DNA of 64,000 nucleotides from Craspedostauros australis (taxonomy: Eukaryota > Bacillariophyta > Bacillariophyceae > Mastogloiales > Achnanthaceae), in NCBI GenBank assembly GCA_026770025.1, contig JAMXDE010000012.1, positions 1,736,001-1,800,000 on the forward strand, in the 5' to 3' direction. A program made the position numbers and the translations under genes. Under the pieces are notes generated by a model. That model was given only the letters and a program-made list of their open reading frames with translations. It did no database searches and was not told the DNA's origin. Below are positions 1 through 10,658 of the stretch, one piece after another; positions within the stretch are counted from its first letter, which is position 1, and each line of letters begins with the position of its first letter.

Positions 1-641
1 GGCCTGGTGCGATGGATCAGGATGCAACCTCGTCATCGGACAACGATGGATGGGGCGTGTCCACGAAGGAAGAGACTGGATTCGGCGCATCTACGCATGA
101 CAACGATGCAGGATGGGGATCGAGCAACCAAGAAAACAGCACCTGGGGTGCGACGGCCACCCCGAAGCAGGAGCCAGGTGTCGAGACTTCGCATCAGAAT
201 GGAACAGCCTCGATCGACACAAGCGGCGTGGGCGCCAGCGCCAACGGAACCGGCCCAGCAGGGGCTCCCGCCATCAAGGGCAGCCAAGGTGTGGCGGCAG
301 GCCACGCGGACAATGGTGGCAGCGCGAACGTTTGGTTCATGGAGCGCGTGTATGTGCAGTTCAAGAGCGATAGCAAATCTGCCGTCATCAAGGAGGTCAA
401 CGACGACAGCACGGCCGTGGTGGAGATGGACGATGGCTCCAGACGCACAGTTCGGGTCGACGAGGTGTCGCAGGTCCAACCGGTGGAGAAGGACACCGTG
501 CTAGTGATCGGAGGTGCCGACGTCGGCATGGAAGGGCAGCTCATCTGCATCGACGACAACGACGCCATCTTGAGGGATGCCAATGAGGAGTTCAAGATCG
601 TCGACTTTGTGCACCTCGCCAAGATCAACAACGATGCGTAG
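1..641 (+). CDS. SPT5: Transcription elongation factor SPT5, C-terminal part (5' end outside window)
   Basis: The reading frame is already open at the window edge and ends in TAG at 641, so only the C-terminal part is present. The first ~110 residues are low-complexity Gly/Ser/Thr/Asn sequence with spaced Trp-Gly pairs (GWG, GWG, TWG), like the C-terminal repeat region of SPT5. The last ~100 residues look like the final KOW pair of SPT5: a strand pattern around VWFMERVYVQFKS, then VIKEVNDDSTAVVEMDDG, then the ending DAILRDANEEFKIVDFVHLAKI-type block. SPT5 pairs with SPT4, clamps RNA polymerase II and promotes elongation in the nucleus. The internal ATG at 12 is probably not the start. Weak point: KOW domains are short and divergent, so another KOW protein is possible. 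It converges with the YCII gene downstream. Confidence 0.72.
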   Translation, partial: PGAMDQDATSSSDNDGWGVSTKEETGFGASTHDNDAGWGSSNQENSTWGATATPKQEPGVETSHQNGTASIDTSGVGASANGTGPAGAPAIKGSQGVAAGHADNGGSANVWFMERVYVQFKSDSKSAVIKEVNDDSTAVVEMDDGSRRTVRVDEVSQVQPVEKDTVLVIGGADVGMEGQLICIDDNDAILRDANEEFKIVDFVHLAKINNDA

Positions 642-1224
642 TGCTAGATATTGATGTTGATGTTGATCGGAATGGTCTCTCCTCGAGTAGAGAGCAATCG
701 TACGCACCCTGCATACTCCACTCCAGCAGGAGCGCAGTCCCGTACAATGAAGCACAACATACGATCTACGATGCTCTCCGAGTGCGATCATGATAGATGG
801 AACATCAGGACGACAACCCTACGGATAATCATCAACATTAAGGTCTCATCAATACTATAAATGGAGTACGATACGTTCCACTTGCAACTTGCCGTGCGCA
901 ATCGTACGCGTATGCGCATGGTGATGCTCTCAGGAGCATCCCTTGCAAAGTCATCAACGCACTTGAACGCAAGTGCCAACAGTACGATGCTCCATTCCAT
1001 TCCGTTCAATTTGCTTTGTTTTGGACGTAGGAAGATCACTGATGTTAGTACTCTTGAGTCTTACAGAAGAGTAGCAGAGGATGGTAGTCGCTCTCTCAAT
1101 AGCGAGAGAGAAAGAGAACGTGCCATGCATTATATCATATAATATTATATTATACTTCACATTCGATCGTACTGGAGTATAGCATGCCACATGCACTAGT
1201 TGATAGCAGGGTGGTACCAACGCA
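642..1224. other. Convergent 3' intergenic region between SPT5 and YCII genes
   Basis: No supported gene. It holds a short TTGATG/GATGTT repeat just after the SPT5 stop, an AT-rich run near 1130-1155 (many TATA/ATTATA words) and a CTCTCTC..GAGAGAG inverted pair near 1091-1110. These are presumably the 3' UTRs of the two converging genes. Confidence 0.6.
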
Positions 1225-1650
1225 TCAATCTTCCTTCTGGACCACGACGTTCCATTCCTGAATCTTGTGTCCGGTGACGATCCCTGCGGAGACGTAGGGA
1301 TCCTGCTCCACGAAGAGCTCGGCGGACGCAGCGTCGTTGAAGACGAAGATGGCGCCCGTGGGGACCTCCATGGCGACTTCTCCGATGGGACCGCCGCTCA
1401 CGCACTTGCCCTCGCCGATGAGCTTCTTGGCCAAGCCAATGTGTCCCTCGCGATACGGCCCTCGCTTTTCCAGAACATCGGGGATGTAGTCGTACGTGAG
1501 GACGAACTGCGTTGCAGACAGCGAAGTGGTGGATGAGATGCCTCTGCTGCCTGCGCGAATGCCGCTCGCGAGAGGTCGGAATGCCAACACTGACTGTCGT
1601 CCAGCCGCTGCGACGGCGACCGCGAAACCGAGTCTTCCCAATCCAGTCAT
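1225..1650 (-). CDS. YCII-related domain protein, probably plastid-targeted
   Basis: A single exon of 141 residues. The mature part (about 47-141) matches the YCII family: a start like QFVLTYDY, the PYREGHIGLA helix with the family's conserved His, the SGGPIG loop, GAIFVFND, DPYVSAGIV and the closing EWNVVV strand. YCII proteins are small ferredoxin-like-fold proteins. Some act as hydrolases or dehalogenases, but most have no known substrate. The first ~23 residues are hydrophobic and end in VLA-F (A23/F24), the Ala-Phe junction used for import into red-lineage complex plastids, followed by a Ser/Arg/Gly-rich transit-like stretch. Length is normal for a YCII domain plus presequence. The start ATG at 1650 is chosen because it gives this presequence. 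It diverges from the Rag GTPase gene. Substrate unknown. Confidence 0.85.
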   Translation of the reverse strand: MTGLGRLGFAVAVAAAGRQSVLAFRPLASGIRAGSRGISSTTSLSATQFVLTYDYIPDVLEKRGPYREGHIGLAKKLIGEGKCVSGGPIGEVAMEVPTGAIFVFNDAASAELFVEQDPYVSAGIVTGHKIQEWNVVVQKED

Positions 1651-2205
1651 GATGTGCCTTGCCTCTCTCGAGTAATTATGTGATTGTGATTGTGATTGTG
1701 AGGATGAACGAAGTGGAGTTGAATGGGGAGATGTTATGTTGTTGCGGCAGTTCCTCTTTGGATGCTCCTTCCAGCCATAAATGTTTGGTGCTGGTCAGCG
1801 TCAACGACGCCAAGGATCCCGACGGCGTCAAAGACATGTAGATCTTTGGATCTTTCTTGTTTCGGCTTGCCGCACAGAACGAGAACAACAACGTGGTGCT
1901 TGATTAGCCCTTTTGACAACTGCGGATATGTCGCTTTCTGCAGCAAGAAATGCGACAAACGAGTATTTGGCGGAAGCGCTTGTATTTTCCGAGAAGATTT
2001 CGCATTCCGATCAGAAATTGCGGTCAGAATCCCAATCGACGCACACAACCTCAGCCATCAACTGCGTCGCGGCACGGAATGGTGGGAGGCCCCATTGTTG
2101 CGAATTGATCAGAGAGAGAGAGAGACAGTCATATACCCCACATATTATACCCACATATTATACTCACATATTATACTCACGTACCCATCTGCCACAACGA
2201 CCAAG
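1651..2205. promoter_or_regulatory. Divergent promoter region (YCII / Rag GTPase)
   Basis: 555 bases separate two divergent start codons, so both promoters must lie here or in introns. It contains a GATTGT microsatellite next to the YCII start (about 1678-1700), a GA run near 2111-2125 and a 13-bp tandem repeat next to the Rag start. No further gene seen. No specific factor site can be claimed. Confidence 0.5.
2139..2180 (+). repeat. 13-bp tandem repeat in the Rag GTPase 5' leader
   Basis: Three consecutive copies of CACATATTATACT (first copy ending in C) plus a partial fourth. The array ends about 25 bases before the ATG at 2206. Confidence 0.9.
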
Positions 2206-4109
2206 ATGCAAACGAACGAATACGGGGCATACGACGCCTACGACTACAACGATGTTGGCGTCCAGCAAGACGAGCACATCCTGGATCAGTCCATGCCATA
2301 CCAGCAGCAGCTCCAGCCAGAGCAGCAAGCCGTGGCCTACGCCTTCGATGATCCCAAGATCGCATCGTTGCCACGCATCCTTCTGATGGGCCCTCGCAGG
2401 AGCGGAAAGACGAGTATTCAGGTCCGTTCAGTCGTCGCCAAACGAACCAGTGTTGCGGTCTTGTTCTGCAGCGCAACATGGGATCTGATGCCCTTTCCTT
2501 TTGCTTGAACTTGAACTCGAACTCGAACTGTACTTCATCGCATTTCATCTCGCCATGCTCGATCTCGGATCTCCGTTGTTCTACCAATATTCCACAGCAT
2601 CATTATACACTATCCACATATTATATAATACCTGCCATACGAAAATCAACACTCTACTCAACTCATATTCACACCAATGCTCACCCGTATTCGACTCAAC
2701 TTGACTCGACTCGCCTCGACTTGAATTCATCATCACAGCGTGTCATCTTCCAAAAGATGTCGCCCCACGAGACGCTGTTCCGGCTGGAACCCACGCAGAG
2801 GCTAGAGCGGGCAGTCGTGGACCATGCTCCGCTGTGCCGATTCACTATCCTCGACTTCCCGGGCGACTACTACGGCTATGACGACTTCGGCTACAACGAC
2901 ACCCAGGCGATGGGGCAGGGAGCAGGCGGTGCACCCGCGGAGCAGAATGGGATGGTCGAGATCGATCAGACCGCCACGTTCGGAGGCACCACTTCGTTGG
3001 TCTTCGTCATGGATGGGCAGGACGAGCCGTTCGCCAACGCCCTGCAGAGCCTCACGACGGCCATCCGGCGCGCGATCCAGGTCAATCCAAACATCGCCGT
3101 GGAGGTATTCATCAACAAGACGGACGGCGACCTCTTCTTCAACGACGATGCAAAGTACGAGTGCCAGCGCGACATCATGGCACAGGTCAACGACGAGCTC
3201 AGGGAGGCTGGCCTCAGCCCGGACAGCATCCAGATCAGCTACTACCTCACCAGCATCTACGATCACTCGATCTACGAGGCATTGTCACGGGTGGTGCAAC
3301 GGCTCATCCCGCAATCGCCGACGCTGGAGAACCTCCTCAATGTCCTGGTTAACACATGCTTCTTGGAAAAGGCGTACCTCTTCGATGTGGTATCCAAGCT
3401 CTACCTCAGCACAGACGATGGCCCGGTTGACATCCAGAGCGTGGAGCTATGCTCCGACATGATCGATGTGGTGCTGGATGTTAGCAGCATCTACGGGCTG
3501 GGCCCATCGCACCTGGAGCTTGGCAATGGTCCCGCGAACGAGGGTGGAGAGGCGAATAGGCAGGACCCGATGGCGGCAGCGAGCACCAGCGCCGCGAATT
3601 CATCGGCGGATGGCCACGGAGGAGATGAACTGGTCGGCACGATGATCAGTCAAACGCCGGGAGAAGCCCCCGACGAGGAGGAGATCGTGGACCCGGATTC
3701 TGCGTACGACAGTGAAAGTGCCAGCGTTATTCGTTTGAGCAATGGAATGGTAAGTTCGTGCAGAGTACTACTCCGTGATATTGACGGCCGTGTTGGTTGT
3801 CATCAGTAGGAGTACTCTCCATTCTCGACTCTCGTACAGTTTTCATACTCGCACAATCTCAGCCCAGACTCATCCAGGTTCTGCCTTGCATATTTCATTC
3901 CATTCTGTTTCGTTTCACTTCATTTGGGTGATGCTCCTCGTTCGCAGGTGCTTTACCTGAAAGAAGTCGATACGATGCTGGCCTTGGTGTGCATAACTCG
4001 TGCCGAGAATTTCCGGAAGAAGAGTCTCATCAATTACAACATCGGATGTTTGAAGAAGGCATTGCGTGCGTTGGTGCAACCGATTACGGAGAGTTCGAAT
4101 TCAACGTAG
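2206..4109 (+). CDS. Rag GTPase of the RagC/RagD (Gtr2) type
   Basis: Three exons, 2206..2421, 2739..3749 and 3948..4109, all joined in phase 0, give 462 residues. RagC/D pairs with RagA/B at the lysosome or vacuole and relays amino-acid status to TORC1. Visible motifs: P-loop GPRRSGKTS (residues ~61-69), then RVIFQKMSPHETLF as in RagC, G3 DFPGD, and G4 NKTD. After the G domain comes the roadblock-type C-terminal half, with TCFLEKAYLFDVVSKLYLS and the final VLYLKEVDTMLALVCI block in exon 3. Residues ~345-395 form an acidic, Ser/Ala-rich insertion not typical of RagC. The N-terminal ~50 residues are Gln/Tyr-rich. Intron 1 cuts directly after the P-loop helix. A RagA partner is not in the window. 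It converges with the polyamine gene. Confidence 0.93.
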
Positions 4110-4564
4110 CTCTGAGAGAATGCATGGTAGACACATTCCATGCTAATCATGATCGTGGTGGTTGTGATCATGATCGTGATCGCAATCATGTCCACCTCTG
4201 TTTCCACACTCATGGACATAGAGTGTGGCATTGACACGCCGTCCTTTCCTTTCGTCATGATGCGACATAGTGTGCTACTCCAGAGAGAAGTGAAGGCCAC
4301 GAGCGTAACGCCCTTGCCTCAAAGGAAAGAGCATTGTCTTTGTTTACTGTGATCGTCTATCAGTTCTTACGTTGGCATCTGTTCTTGCGTTGCTTTTATG
4401 GTGTATACTAGTGTTTGGAAACAACAAATCAGGATGTTCACGGATGATGTGATGGCTACATCGTACGTTTCCTGTGGAACGAGACGGGGGGAGAAATGTA
4501 CAAGCTTCGATGCGGGAAGCTGGTGTGCGGATCGGGGGATAGAGTGTGAAATCGTACAGACGCC
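4110..4564. other. Convergent 3' intergenic region
   Basis: No gene supported. It carries ATCATGATCG-type words around 4140-4190, including a 7-bp stem CATGATC/GATCATG (4148-4172), too weak to call a regulatory hairpin. Confidence 0.5.
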
Positions 4565-7500
4565 TTATTCCTTGGTTGTCTCGTAGTATTTCACATACCC
4601 CAGATCCGTGCCATCACATTGTGCCTTGAGTCCGGCGAACTCTATCTCCCAATAACCTGTGGTCAGACCCGTCATGCCGAGGTAGTTGTCGAAGAGTTCC
4701 TCACCCTGCGCGATGTCAATCAGCGGGACGCCGCTGGAATAGAAGTGTGGCTTTCGATCCGTGCTTGGGTTGTATGCGTATGGTCTGGTCTTGACCTTCA
4801 AGATCTCAGCTGGGATATCATTGCCGGCATTCTCTGTGCTTTCGTGGACAGTGAGGTTGTGCCCGACGTTGTTGCTGCTCTTGCAGCCATGGTTGATGAA
4901 TGTGTGGATGGAGGCATCCGAGTAGATGTGGATGCGACCTCTGTCGCTGAAGGCATGGCCGTACGCATCGACATACATCTCCAAGCTGTACGAATAGTGC
5001 TCGGCGTCGAAAGTGCTGTGGTTGTACTTGTACCAGCTGTTGATGATGTCATATGTGCTCGGTTCCACGTACACGGTGTGCACCAGACGTTCCAGTCCAA
5101 CGTACGAGTGCGCAGGGATATCCTCCTTCGCGAATACTCCACGTCCAGCATTCTCACCGAGCGAGCTTGGCTTCACCTCCAGCATCGAAATGGGGAGATT
5201 TGCGCGAGTCTGGTCGAAACCTCTGTGCTCCATGCAACCTTGCGGCGTTGGTTCCCTGCGGCAGTACACCACCTCGCTCTGCTTTGATGGGAAGGCGTAC
5301 GATGCCATCGTTGGACCATCGAAGTAATGCAACGGCACCTGATTGTCCTTTGTTGGGACGACCCTGCTTCGGATCTTGTAGTTGACGACAGCTGGGTTAT
5401 CAAACCAATCAGCCTTGGTGTCGTACTTCTTCATCGCGACGATAATCTCCCATGCTGCGCTGAATCCACAATGGCTCTGCATCGTCAGAAACGAACGTTT
5501 GCAGTATATTGAATATTGTGGAGAGTTGTCGTTGGAGTGGGAATGAATACGAATAATGACAAGGCATTGGGGTGAGGGTTCATGTTCCACGAAATGGTCG
5601 ATCGGAATACTCGTAGAGTCGAGCGAAATGCAAAGTGACGCGGTGACCACAGCGTGTGCGATTGCAGTTCTGCGCAAGCAAACAATCTGACGACGATAAC
5701 GATAACGACATGGCAACAAATTGGATGGTGCCTTTTGCAACCGGTCGAACATACCTCCTCGTAATTCCGCACGTGTCCGAAATCGAGATCAAGGAGCGAG
5801 AGGATGAACTTCATTCGGTTCTTGTTGATGGAGTGGTCTTCTGCCGGTTCTTTGAGATTTGGTGCCTGGCCGACCTGCGCTACCAGTATGCCGCTCTCGT
5901 CCAATGATCGCGAGATGGCCTTGAGGAACGTTCCCTCGCTGTAAAGGGCATCGACAAAGTCCACCTGGACTTGCGGATCCAACGCATCCATGATGACGAC
6001 GTCAAAGAGATCAGCAAGAGGCTCTCCCACGGGGTAACGATCATCAAACCACTTGAACGCGTCCTCGTAGTAGGTTTCCACTCTGGGATCATCCAAACAA
6101 CTGTCCGCGCTGCCCATGAGGTTGCTGCAATCGTTCCACTGGGGAAGGTACTTGGTTGAGGCCTCCACCATGGTCTTGTCAATCTCAATCCAAACGACCT
6201 TTTCGACGGTGTTGTGCTTGAGCACCTCTCTGAGCGTGGCTCCCTCGCCACCACCGATGATGGCAACGCGCGTGGGATTCTCATGCGTGAACAGACCAGG
6301 GTGAACGAGGGCCTCGTGATAAGCAGCATCACCGCTTCTTCGGGATTGCAGCACACCGTCCAGGAAGACGATGCGGTCAGGTTCGAAGAATTTAGGATTT
6401 TGCATGTGGTAGGTGTTGTCTCCCTCGCCTCCCAGACCGATGGATTTTTCGTAGTCCTCGTGCGATTCCTTTCCAAGAAGGAAGGCATCATAAATCTCAA
6501 TCTTCTGAAAGTTGGTCTGAACGGTTGCCACCTGTACCATCGCAAACAAATATGTGCATGCAGCGTATGCAGTGTATGCATTGTATGAGAATGGCATTGA
6601 TGATACCATTAGAGAGTGAAAAGAGGGAAGAAGATGATGTGGGCACAGTCGCGTGGTTAGGTGTCGATGAGATGTCAACGAGATGGCAACTGTAGATACG
6701 CTGAATGGCAATAACGCATTGCGATATCCATCTATCTCTCCATCCCTCCATCCGCCAATGCAAATTAGCAAGCTAGAGCATTCGAATAATCAAGAGAACA
6801 ACGTACCGACTCCTTGTAATCCAAACGTTGGCCGATGGGGTAATTGAGCACATCCGCGAGTTCCTCCGCACCGGGTTCGTTGTCTCCGCGGAATCCACGC
6901 AGCTTGTGCGCCCAAACAACGTGGGGGGTATCCACCTGCTCGCCTTCGTAGGCTGGCTCTCGTGGGATGCTGAAGAGCGCCTCCGCCTTTGGAACGACAG
7001 GCAGCAAGGAGTCGGGACCGCACGTGAAGAGATCGAGGGTGATGACGCCACGCTCTGGCCATGTGTGGAAGGAGACGTGACTCTCGAGCAGCACGCCCGC
7101 ACAGGTGACGCCCGTGGGCGTGAGCTTGTGGCAGTGGTAGGAGAGCAAGGTGAGGCCGCACTGGTTGACAAGATCCAGCATGGCGATCGCCAGCCGCTCC
7201 TCAGAATCCAGGAAGGCAGGGTCGACATTTTCGATGTCCATCAAGATGTGCTGCCCTGCTGGCAGATGCTCCTCGTCGTCGCCGTCCCCTTCGTCCAGAT
7301 CAATACCGGCGGCGTCATCGGCGGTTGGCGCAGACGCTGCCATGGAAGATCGAGAGCACTGCTGCTTGGCTCCATCTGCCGAAGCGTCATCGGAGCACAC
7401 CGAAGCATCGGCAGCATCAGCATCATCACCACCTGCCTTGGCTCCCGAAGGAGTCTCGTTGGGCTTGATCCACCGCGATGAGACCGACGCAGATCTGGCG

Positions 7501-7832
7501 GTGTCGAAGTTCTTGGAGGTGTAGAGGGTGTGGGGGACGATGCGGCCGTCCTTCATGACAGGGTCCGGAAGCTCCGCCATGCGAGCTTCAGACCCCTGAT
7601 TGGCGGAGGAGTGCAGAGCATCATCGAGGCTGCTGATTTGGGCCGTCAGCTGCATGCGCTCCTCCATGAGGTCTCTGAGCAGAGTCTGCTGAGCCCTGAC
7701 GGCATCCTCGAACGGCGCATCGACCAGCAGGGTCCTGGCCACTCTGCCAACTCCGAAGGCGCACAGGCACGTCGCGATCACCGACAGCACGACGAACCGC
7801 GACGATACAGCCACCTTGAATGCGTCCGTCAT
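4565..7832 (-). CDS. Triple fusion: AdoMet decarboxylase + aminopropyltransferase + SET domain
   Basis: Exons 7832..6807, 6531..5755 and 5476..4565 join in phase 0 to 904 residues. Residues 12-28 form one hydrophobic anchor. Residues ~190-342 are a bacterial-type (SpeH) AdoMet decarboxylase: ESHVSFHTWPE holds the pyruvoyl-forming Ser251 and His256, and LFTCG holds Cys271. Residues ~343-675 are an aminopropyltransferase with YHEALVHP, GGGEG (434-438) and DALDP, closer to the ACL5/thermospermine synthase style than to classical spermidine synthase. Residues ~699-868 are a SET domain: GRGVFA, FINHGC (794-799), GEELFDNY (859-866). The first two domains catalyse consecutive steps: decarboxylated AdoMet is made, then used as aminopropyl donor. 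AdoMetDC-aminopropyltransferase fusions are known from diatoms. The intron in the middle of the transferase (NYEE|SHCGF) proves that the SET part belongs to the same reading unit. The final polyamine product and the SET substrate are unknown. Confidence 0.92.
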
Positions 7833-9455
7833 TGTTCTGCACTTGTGGATCTGTGGATCTGTGGATCTGTGGATCTGTGGATTGATGCTGGATTGTGTGC
7901 TGGCACAATAGACTTCTCTTTGTTGAAATCGATTCAATTCGACTCAGTTCGCTGGAACCCAATGCAACTCAACTCGATCTGCTCTCGGGTTGGTTGATGG
8001 TGTGGTTGTGGGGAGCAGTCGTTGATGTGACCATGATCGTGTGAGGGGGTTGCCACGAAGTTCGCGAATTTCGTCTTCTTGGTGTTCTCGGTGGTCTCGG
8101 TGTTCTTGGTGGTCTCGGTCTGCCGAGAAATCCGTTCGTGTTGTTCGGCGCAACTGCGTGAGTGGCCACAGATCGTGTGCTTGTGCATAAAACAGTGATT
8201 CTGTGGGCGCATAATAATTTCGGCCACGTGCTTCTCCTGTTTGCGCGCGTTCGCTGCGCCATGCAGACGTCGCAAAAATAACGGGCGCACGAAAGCAATG
8301 CGTGCTGTGAGAGAACAGATGTCCGTTGGGTGATTCCTTGTACGTTGGGGAAGGTCACCAGTTAGGTGACAACCTCGACAGTCTGTCCGTCCGCACCATT
8401 TCAACACCGCATCCACAACGTCCACACAATGATAGTCACGCTTGTGATGTGCCCACGCGCAGTTTTTGACAAACAAACAAGAACTGCGACGAGCGGGCCG
8501 ATGACCACATCGCGACGGAATGGCCAACACAGGAGCAAGCCAACAACCAAACATGCGTCCGACCGGTGAAAAAGGGACACCAATGACAATCGTTCCTGCA
8601 GGATCCGTCACTTTCTCTCTGCGATAGTATGCTCGGTGCCGCAATACGTGTACTCAAACAATAATAGAATAATATTGTTTTTCGTTGTTGCCCAACTTGA
8701 TTGCTGAAGCTCAAGGCTCAAGCTCGACTCTGCTCTACTCTCATGTGCGCTTCGGCTTTCTCTCTTTCGGTGCACGCTCTGCCAAAAAACGAATTGGCAT
8801 CTCTGCTCCGATGCGCTGCACTTGTTGTCAACCTTCACGACTTCCCGAACCCTCCTTCCACAACATCAACGGCACGTGCAAGTGCAATTTGTTCCCGAAA
8901 TCACACCACACCGCATAGTTCACCGAACTGGATTTCCTTGGATAGGGGCCAGGTAGAATTGAGTGGAGTGGTGTGGAGAGTGGAACAGGGCCTCGTTCTC
9001 GAGGCGGTTGACTAACCAATGGAGGGAACGAAATCCGAACGCGACATGGCGTTTGCGAACTTGGCTGCGTTCGCAGCCTGGGTGGCGAGGCAGCAACGAA
9101 GAAAGAACATGAGGATCCACGTCTCAAACGAATTGTTGTATGTCATCATCGCATGCCGGACAGACTCCACCAAGAAGAACACACGACCAATACCAAGACA
9201 CAGGGAATCCAACAAGCGAAGCAAAACAGAGGAACACCCGAAGCAGCACCATCCACACATGATCCAAGTCTCCTGTCGTTTCTCCACCCACCCATCCATC
9301 AAGAAGACAAGGGATCCAACAAGGCAACGAAAGGAAAGGAGAGCTCTGCGGGTACTCAAAGCGCAATCCTCCACTGTACGGAAGCACTCCATTATTGTCT
9401 CCAGTACTGCCCTGACATGCTCGTATTCTATAATATATAGTAATGCAATACGACA
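7833..9455. promoter_or_regulatory. Divergent intergenic region (polyamine fusion / methyltransferase)
   Basis: About 1.6 kb between two divergent starts. It holds the 8-bp repeat above, a GGTCTCGGTGTTCTTGGT-like degenerate repeat at ~8070-8130, AATAATATTG-rich sequence at ~8660-8680 and an AT-rich TATAATATATAG stretch at ~9430, close to the methyltransferase ATG. Open frames here (for example 9019-9543 +) have no family features and I do not call them. Confidence 0.5.
7845..7884 (-). repeat. 8-bp tandem repeat in 5' leader of the polyamine gene
   Basis: Five consecutive units of GTGGATCT on the plus strand (the last is GTGGATTG) end 13 bases upstream of the chosen ATG. An upstream in-frame ATG would translate this repeat into a Ser-Thr-Asp-Pro peptide, so it was not used as the start. 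Confidence 0.9.
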
Positions 9456-10436
9456 ATGGGAAACCTCTATGGATACACCGACTATGATGGACCGAACCTC
9501 GAGGCGGCTGCGGACCATCGGAGGCAGCAGTCATCGCACGTGATGCCCATGACGTCCTCCCAATATACTCAGCAGCAACAGCAACAGCAGGATCGCAACG
9601 ACCGGTACTTCGAAGAAGAGGACGACGACGAGAACGATCCATTGCGAGCGGGAATGTGGATGGAAGGCGACTCGCTGGCACCACCGTGCGGCAGCTCGAT
9701 CCCGCTGATCCACTCCATCCTGGAATTTGGCAAGGTGACGGACGATGATGTGATGTACGACTTTGGCGCCGGCGATGGGCGCGTGTGTTTGGAGGCTCTG
9801 GTGCGCAAGCAATGCCGCCATTGCGTGGGCGTGGAGCTGGAGGAGGATCTGGTGGAAAAGGGGAACAAGATGATCGAGAACTTGCCGGCTGAGTACAAGG
9901 CGATCAAGTCAGCAGCAGCAGTAGCAACATCTGCGTCGACTGAGGTGGAACCTGGTGATGCAGACAGACCATCCCCACAAGATGCGGCCCAGCGAACGGC
10001 GCCGAGAATACAGCTCGTGCAGGCTGATCTACGCACGGTGTTGGACGCTCTGGTGAAACAGGCTGCCACTGTGAGAAATGACGAGGCCAAGCTGGACGAG
10101 CTGAACGCCAAGACTGATGAGGCTGGGGGCAAAGGCGACGAAGACAAGGGTGGAGGTGTGGAGTGCGAGAAGCTACCGCTGCCCACAGTGATCGTGCTGT
10201 ACCTGCTGCCGGACGCCATCGCGGAGATCCAAGCCGAGCTGCTGTACCTGATGAAGAAGGATTGCCGCATCATCTTCAACACGTGGGGATTTCCTTCATC
10301 TTGCGAGCTGAAACCGATCGACGTGACGGAGGTGCACGAGCGGAATGGCGCCAGTACGAGCCTGTTCCTGTACACGCCGGAATGCTACGAGAGGTTGGCG
10401 GGGTTTGAGTACATGCTGAAGGTGTACAACTCGTAG
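9456..10436 (+). CDS. Class I SAM-dependent methyltransferase
   Basis: A single exon of 326 residues. Motif I is DFGAGDGR (about residues 102-109), followed ~20 residues later by the acidic GVELEEDLVEKG strand that would bind the ribose of AdoMet. A later strand carries VIVLYLLPDA (about 246-255), typical of small Rossmann-fold methyltransferases that read YDLGSGDGR..LYLLP. Residues 1-65 are Gln-rich then acidic, and residues ~150-235 contain a charged low-complexity insertion between the core strands. Final strands FNTWGFPS and SLFLYTPECYERL close the fold. The substrate cannot be read from the sequence; lysine or small-molecule methylation are both possible. No transit peptide is visible, suggesting cytosol or nucleus. 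A LINE is inserted about 200 bases after the stop codon. Confidence 0.78.
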   Translation: MGNLYGYTDYDGPNLEAAADHRRQQSSHVMPMTSSQYTQQQQQQQDRNDRYFEEEDDDENDPLRAGMWMEGDSLAPPCGSSIPLIHSILEFGKVTDDDVMYDFGAGDGRVCLEALVRKQCRHCVGVELEEDLVEKGNKMIENLPAEYKAIKSAAAVATSASTEVEPGDADRPSPQDAAQRTAPRIQLVQADLRTVLDALVKQAATVRNDEAKLDELNAKTDEAGGKGDEDKGGGVECEKLPLPTVIVLYLLPDAIAEIQAELLYLMKKDCRIIFNTWGFPSSCELKPIDVTEVHERNGASTSLFLYTPECYERLAGFEYMLKVYNS

Positions 10437-10642
10437 GCCGAGGAAGCGTTATTGGAGGAACAAGAACGACGTGACGATGCATTGAGCCAGCAACAGACAC
10501 ACTGCAGGAATAGTCTGGCGTTCCTTTATTCAATCCAATCCGGTTCAATTCAACTCTATTCAATTTTAATGAATCGCATTCCATCGTATAATGTGACAAT
10601 AGATAAAATACATACGAGTACGAGCTATGTAGCCTGGTGAAG

Positions 10643-10658
10643 TAGAGTACTATTATAC
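10643..10658 (+). repeat. Target-site duplication, left copy
   Basis: TAGAGTACTATTATAC, identical over 16 bp to 19541-19556. The bases outside differ on both sides, so the duplication is exactly 16 bp and brackets the LINE. Confidence 0.93.

Noticed and set aside
4148-4172. Short hairpins in other convergent gaps (also 44550-44571 and 50268-50287) as a general 3'-end signal
   Set aside because: Stems of 7-8 bp are expected by chance in gaps of this size; only 26758-26825 is clearly beyond chance.
7833-7937. Upstream in-frame start for the polyamine fusion
   Set aside because: It would translate the 8-bp tandem repeat and push the hydrophobic anchor away from the N-terminus.
9019-9543. 174-codon plus-strand frame upstream of the methyltransferase
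   Set aside because: Runs into the methyltransferase start in another frame, has no domain, and composition looks non-coding after the first ~40 codons.
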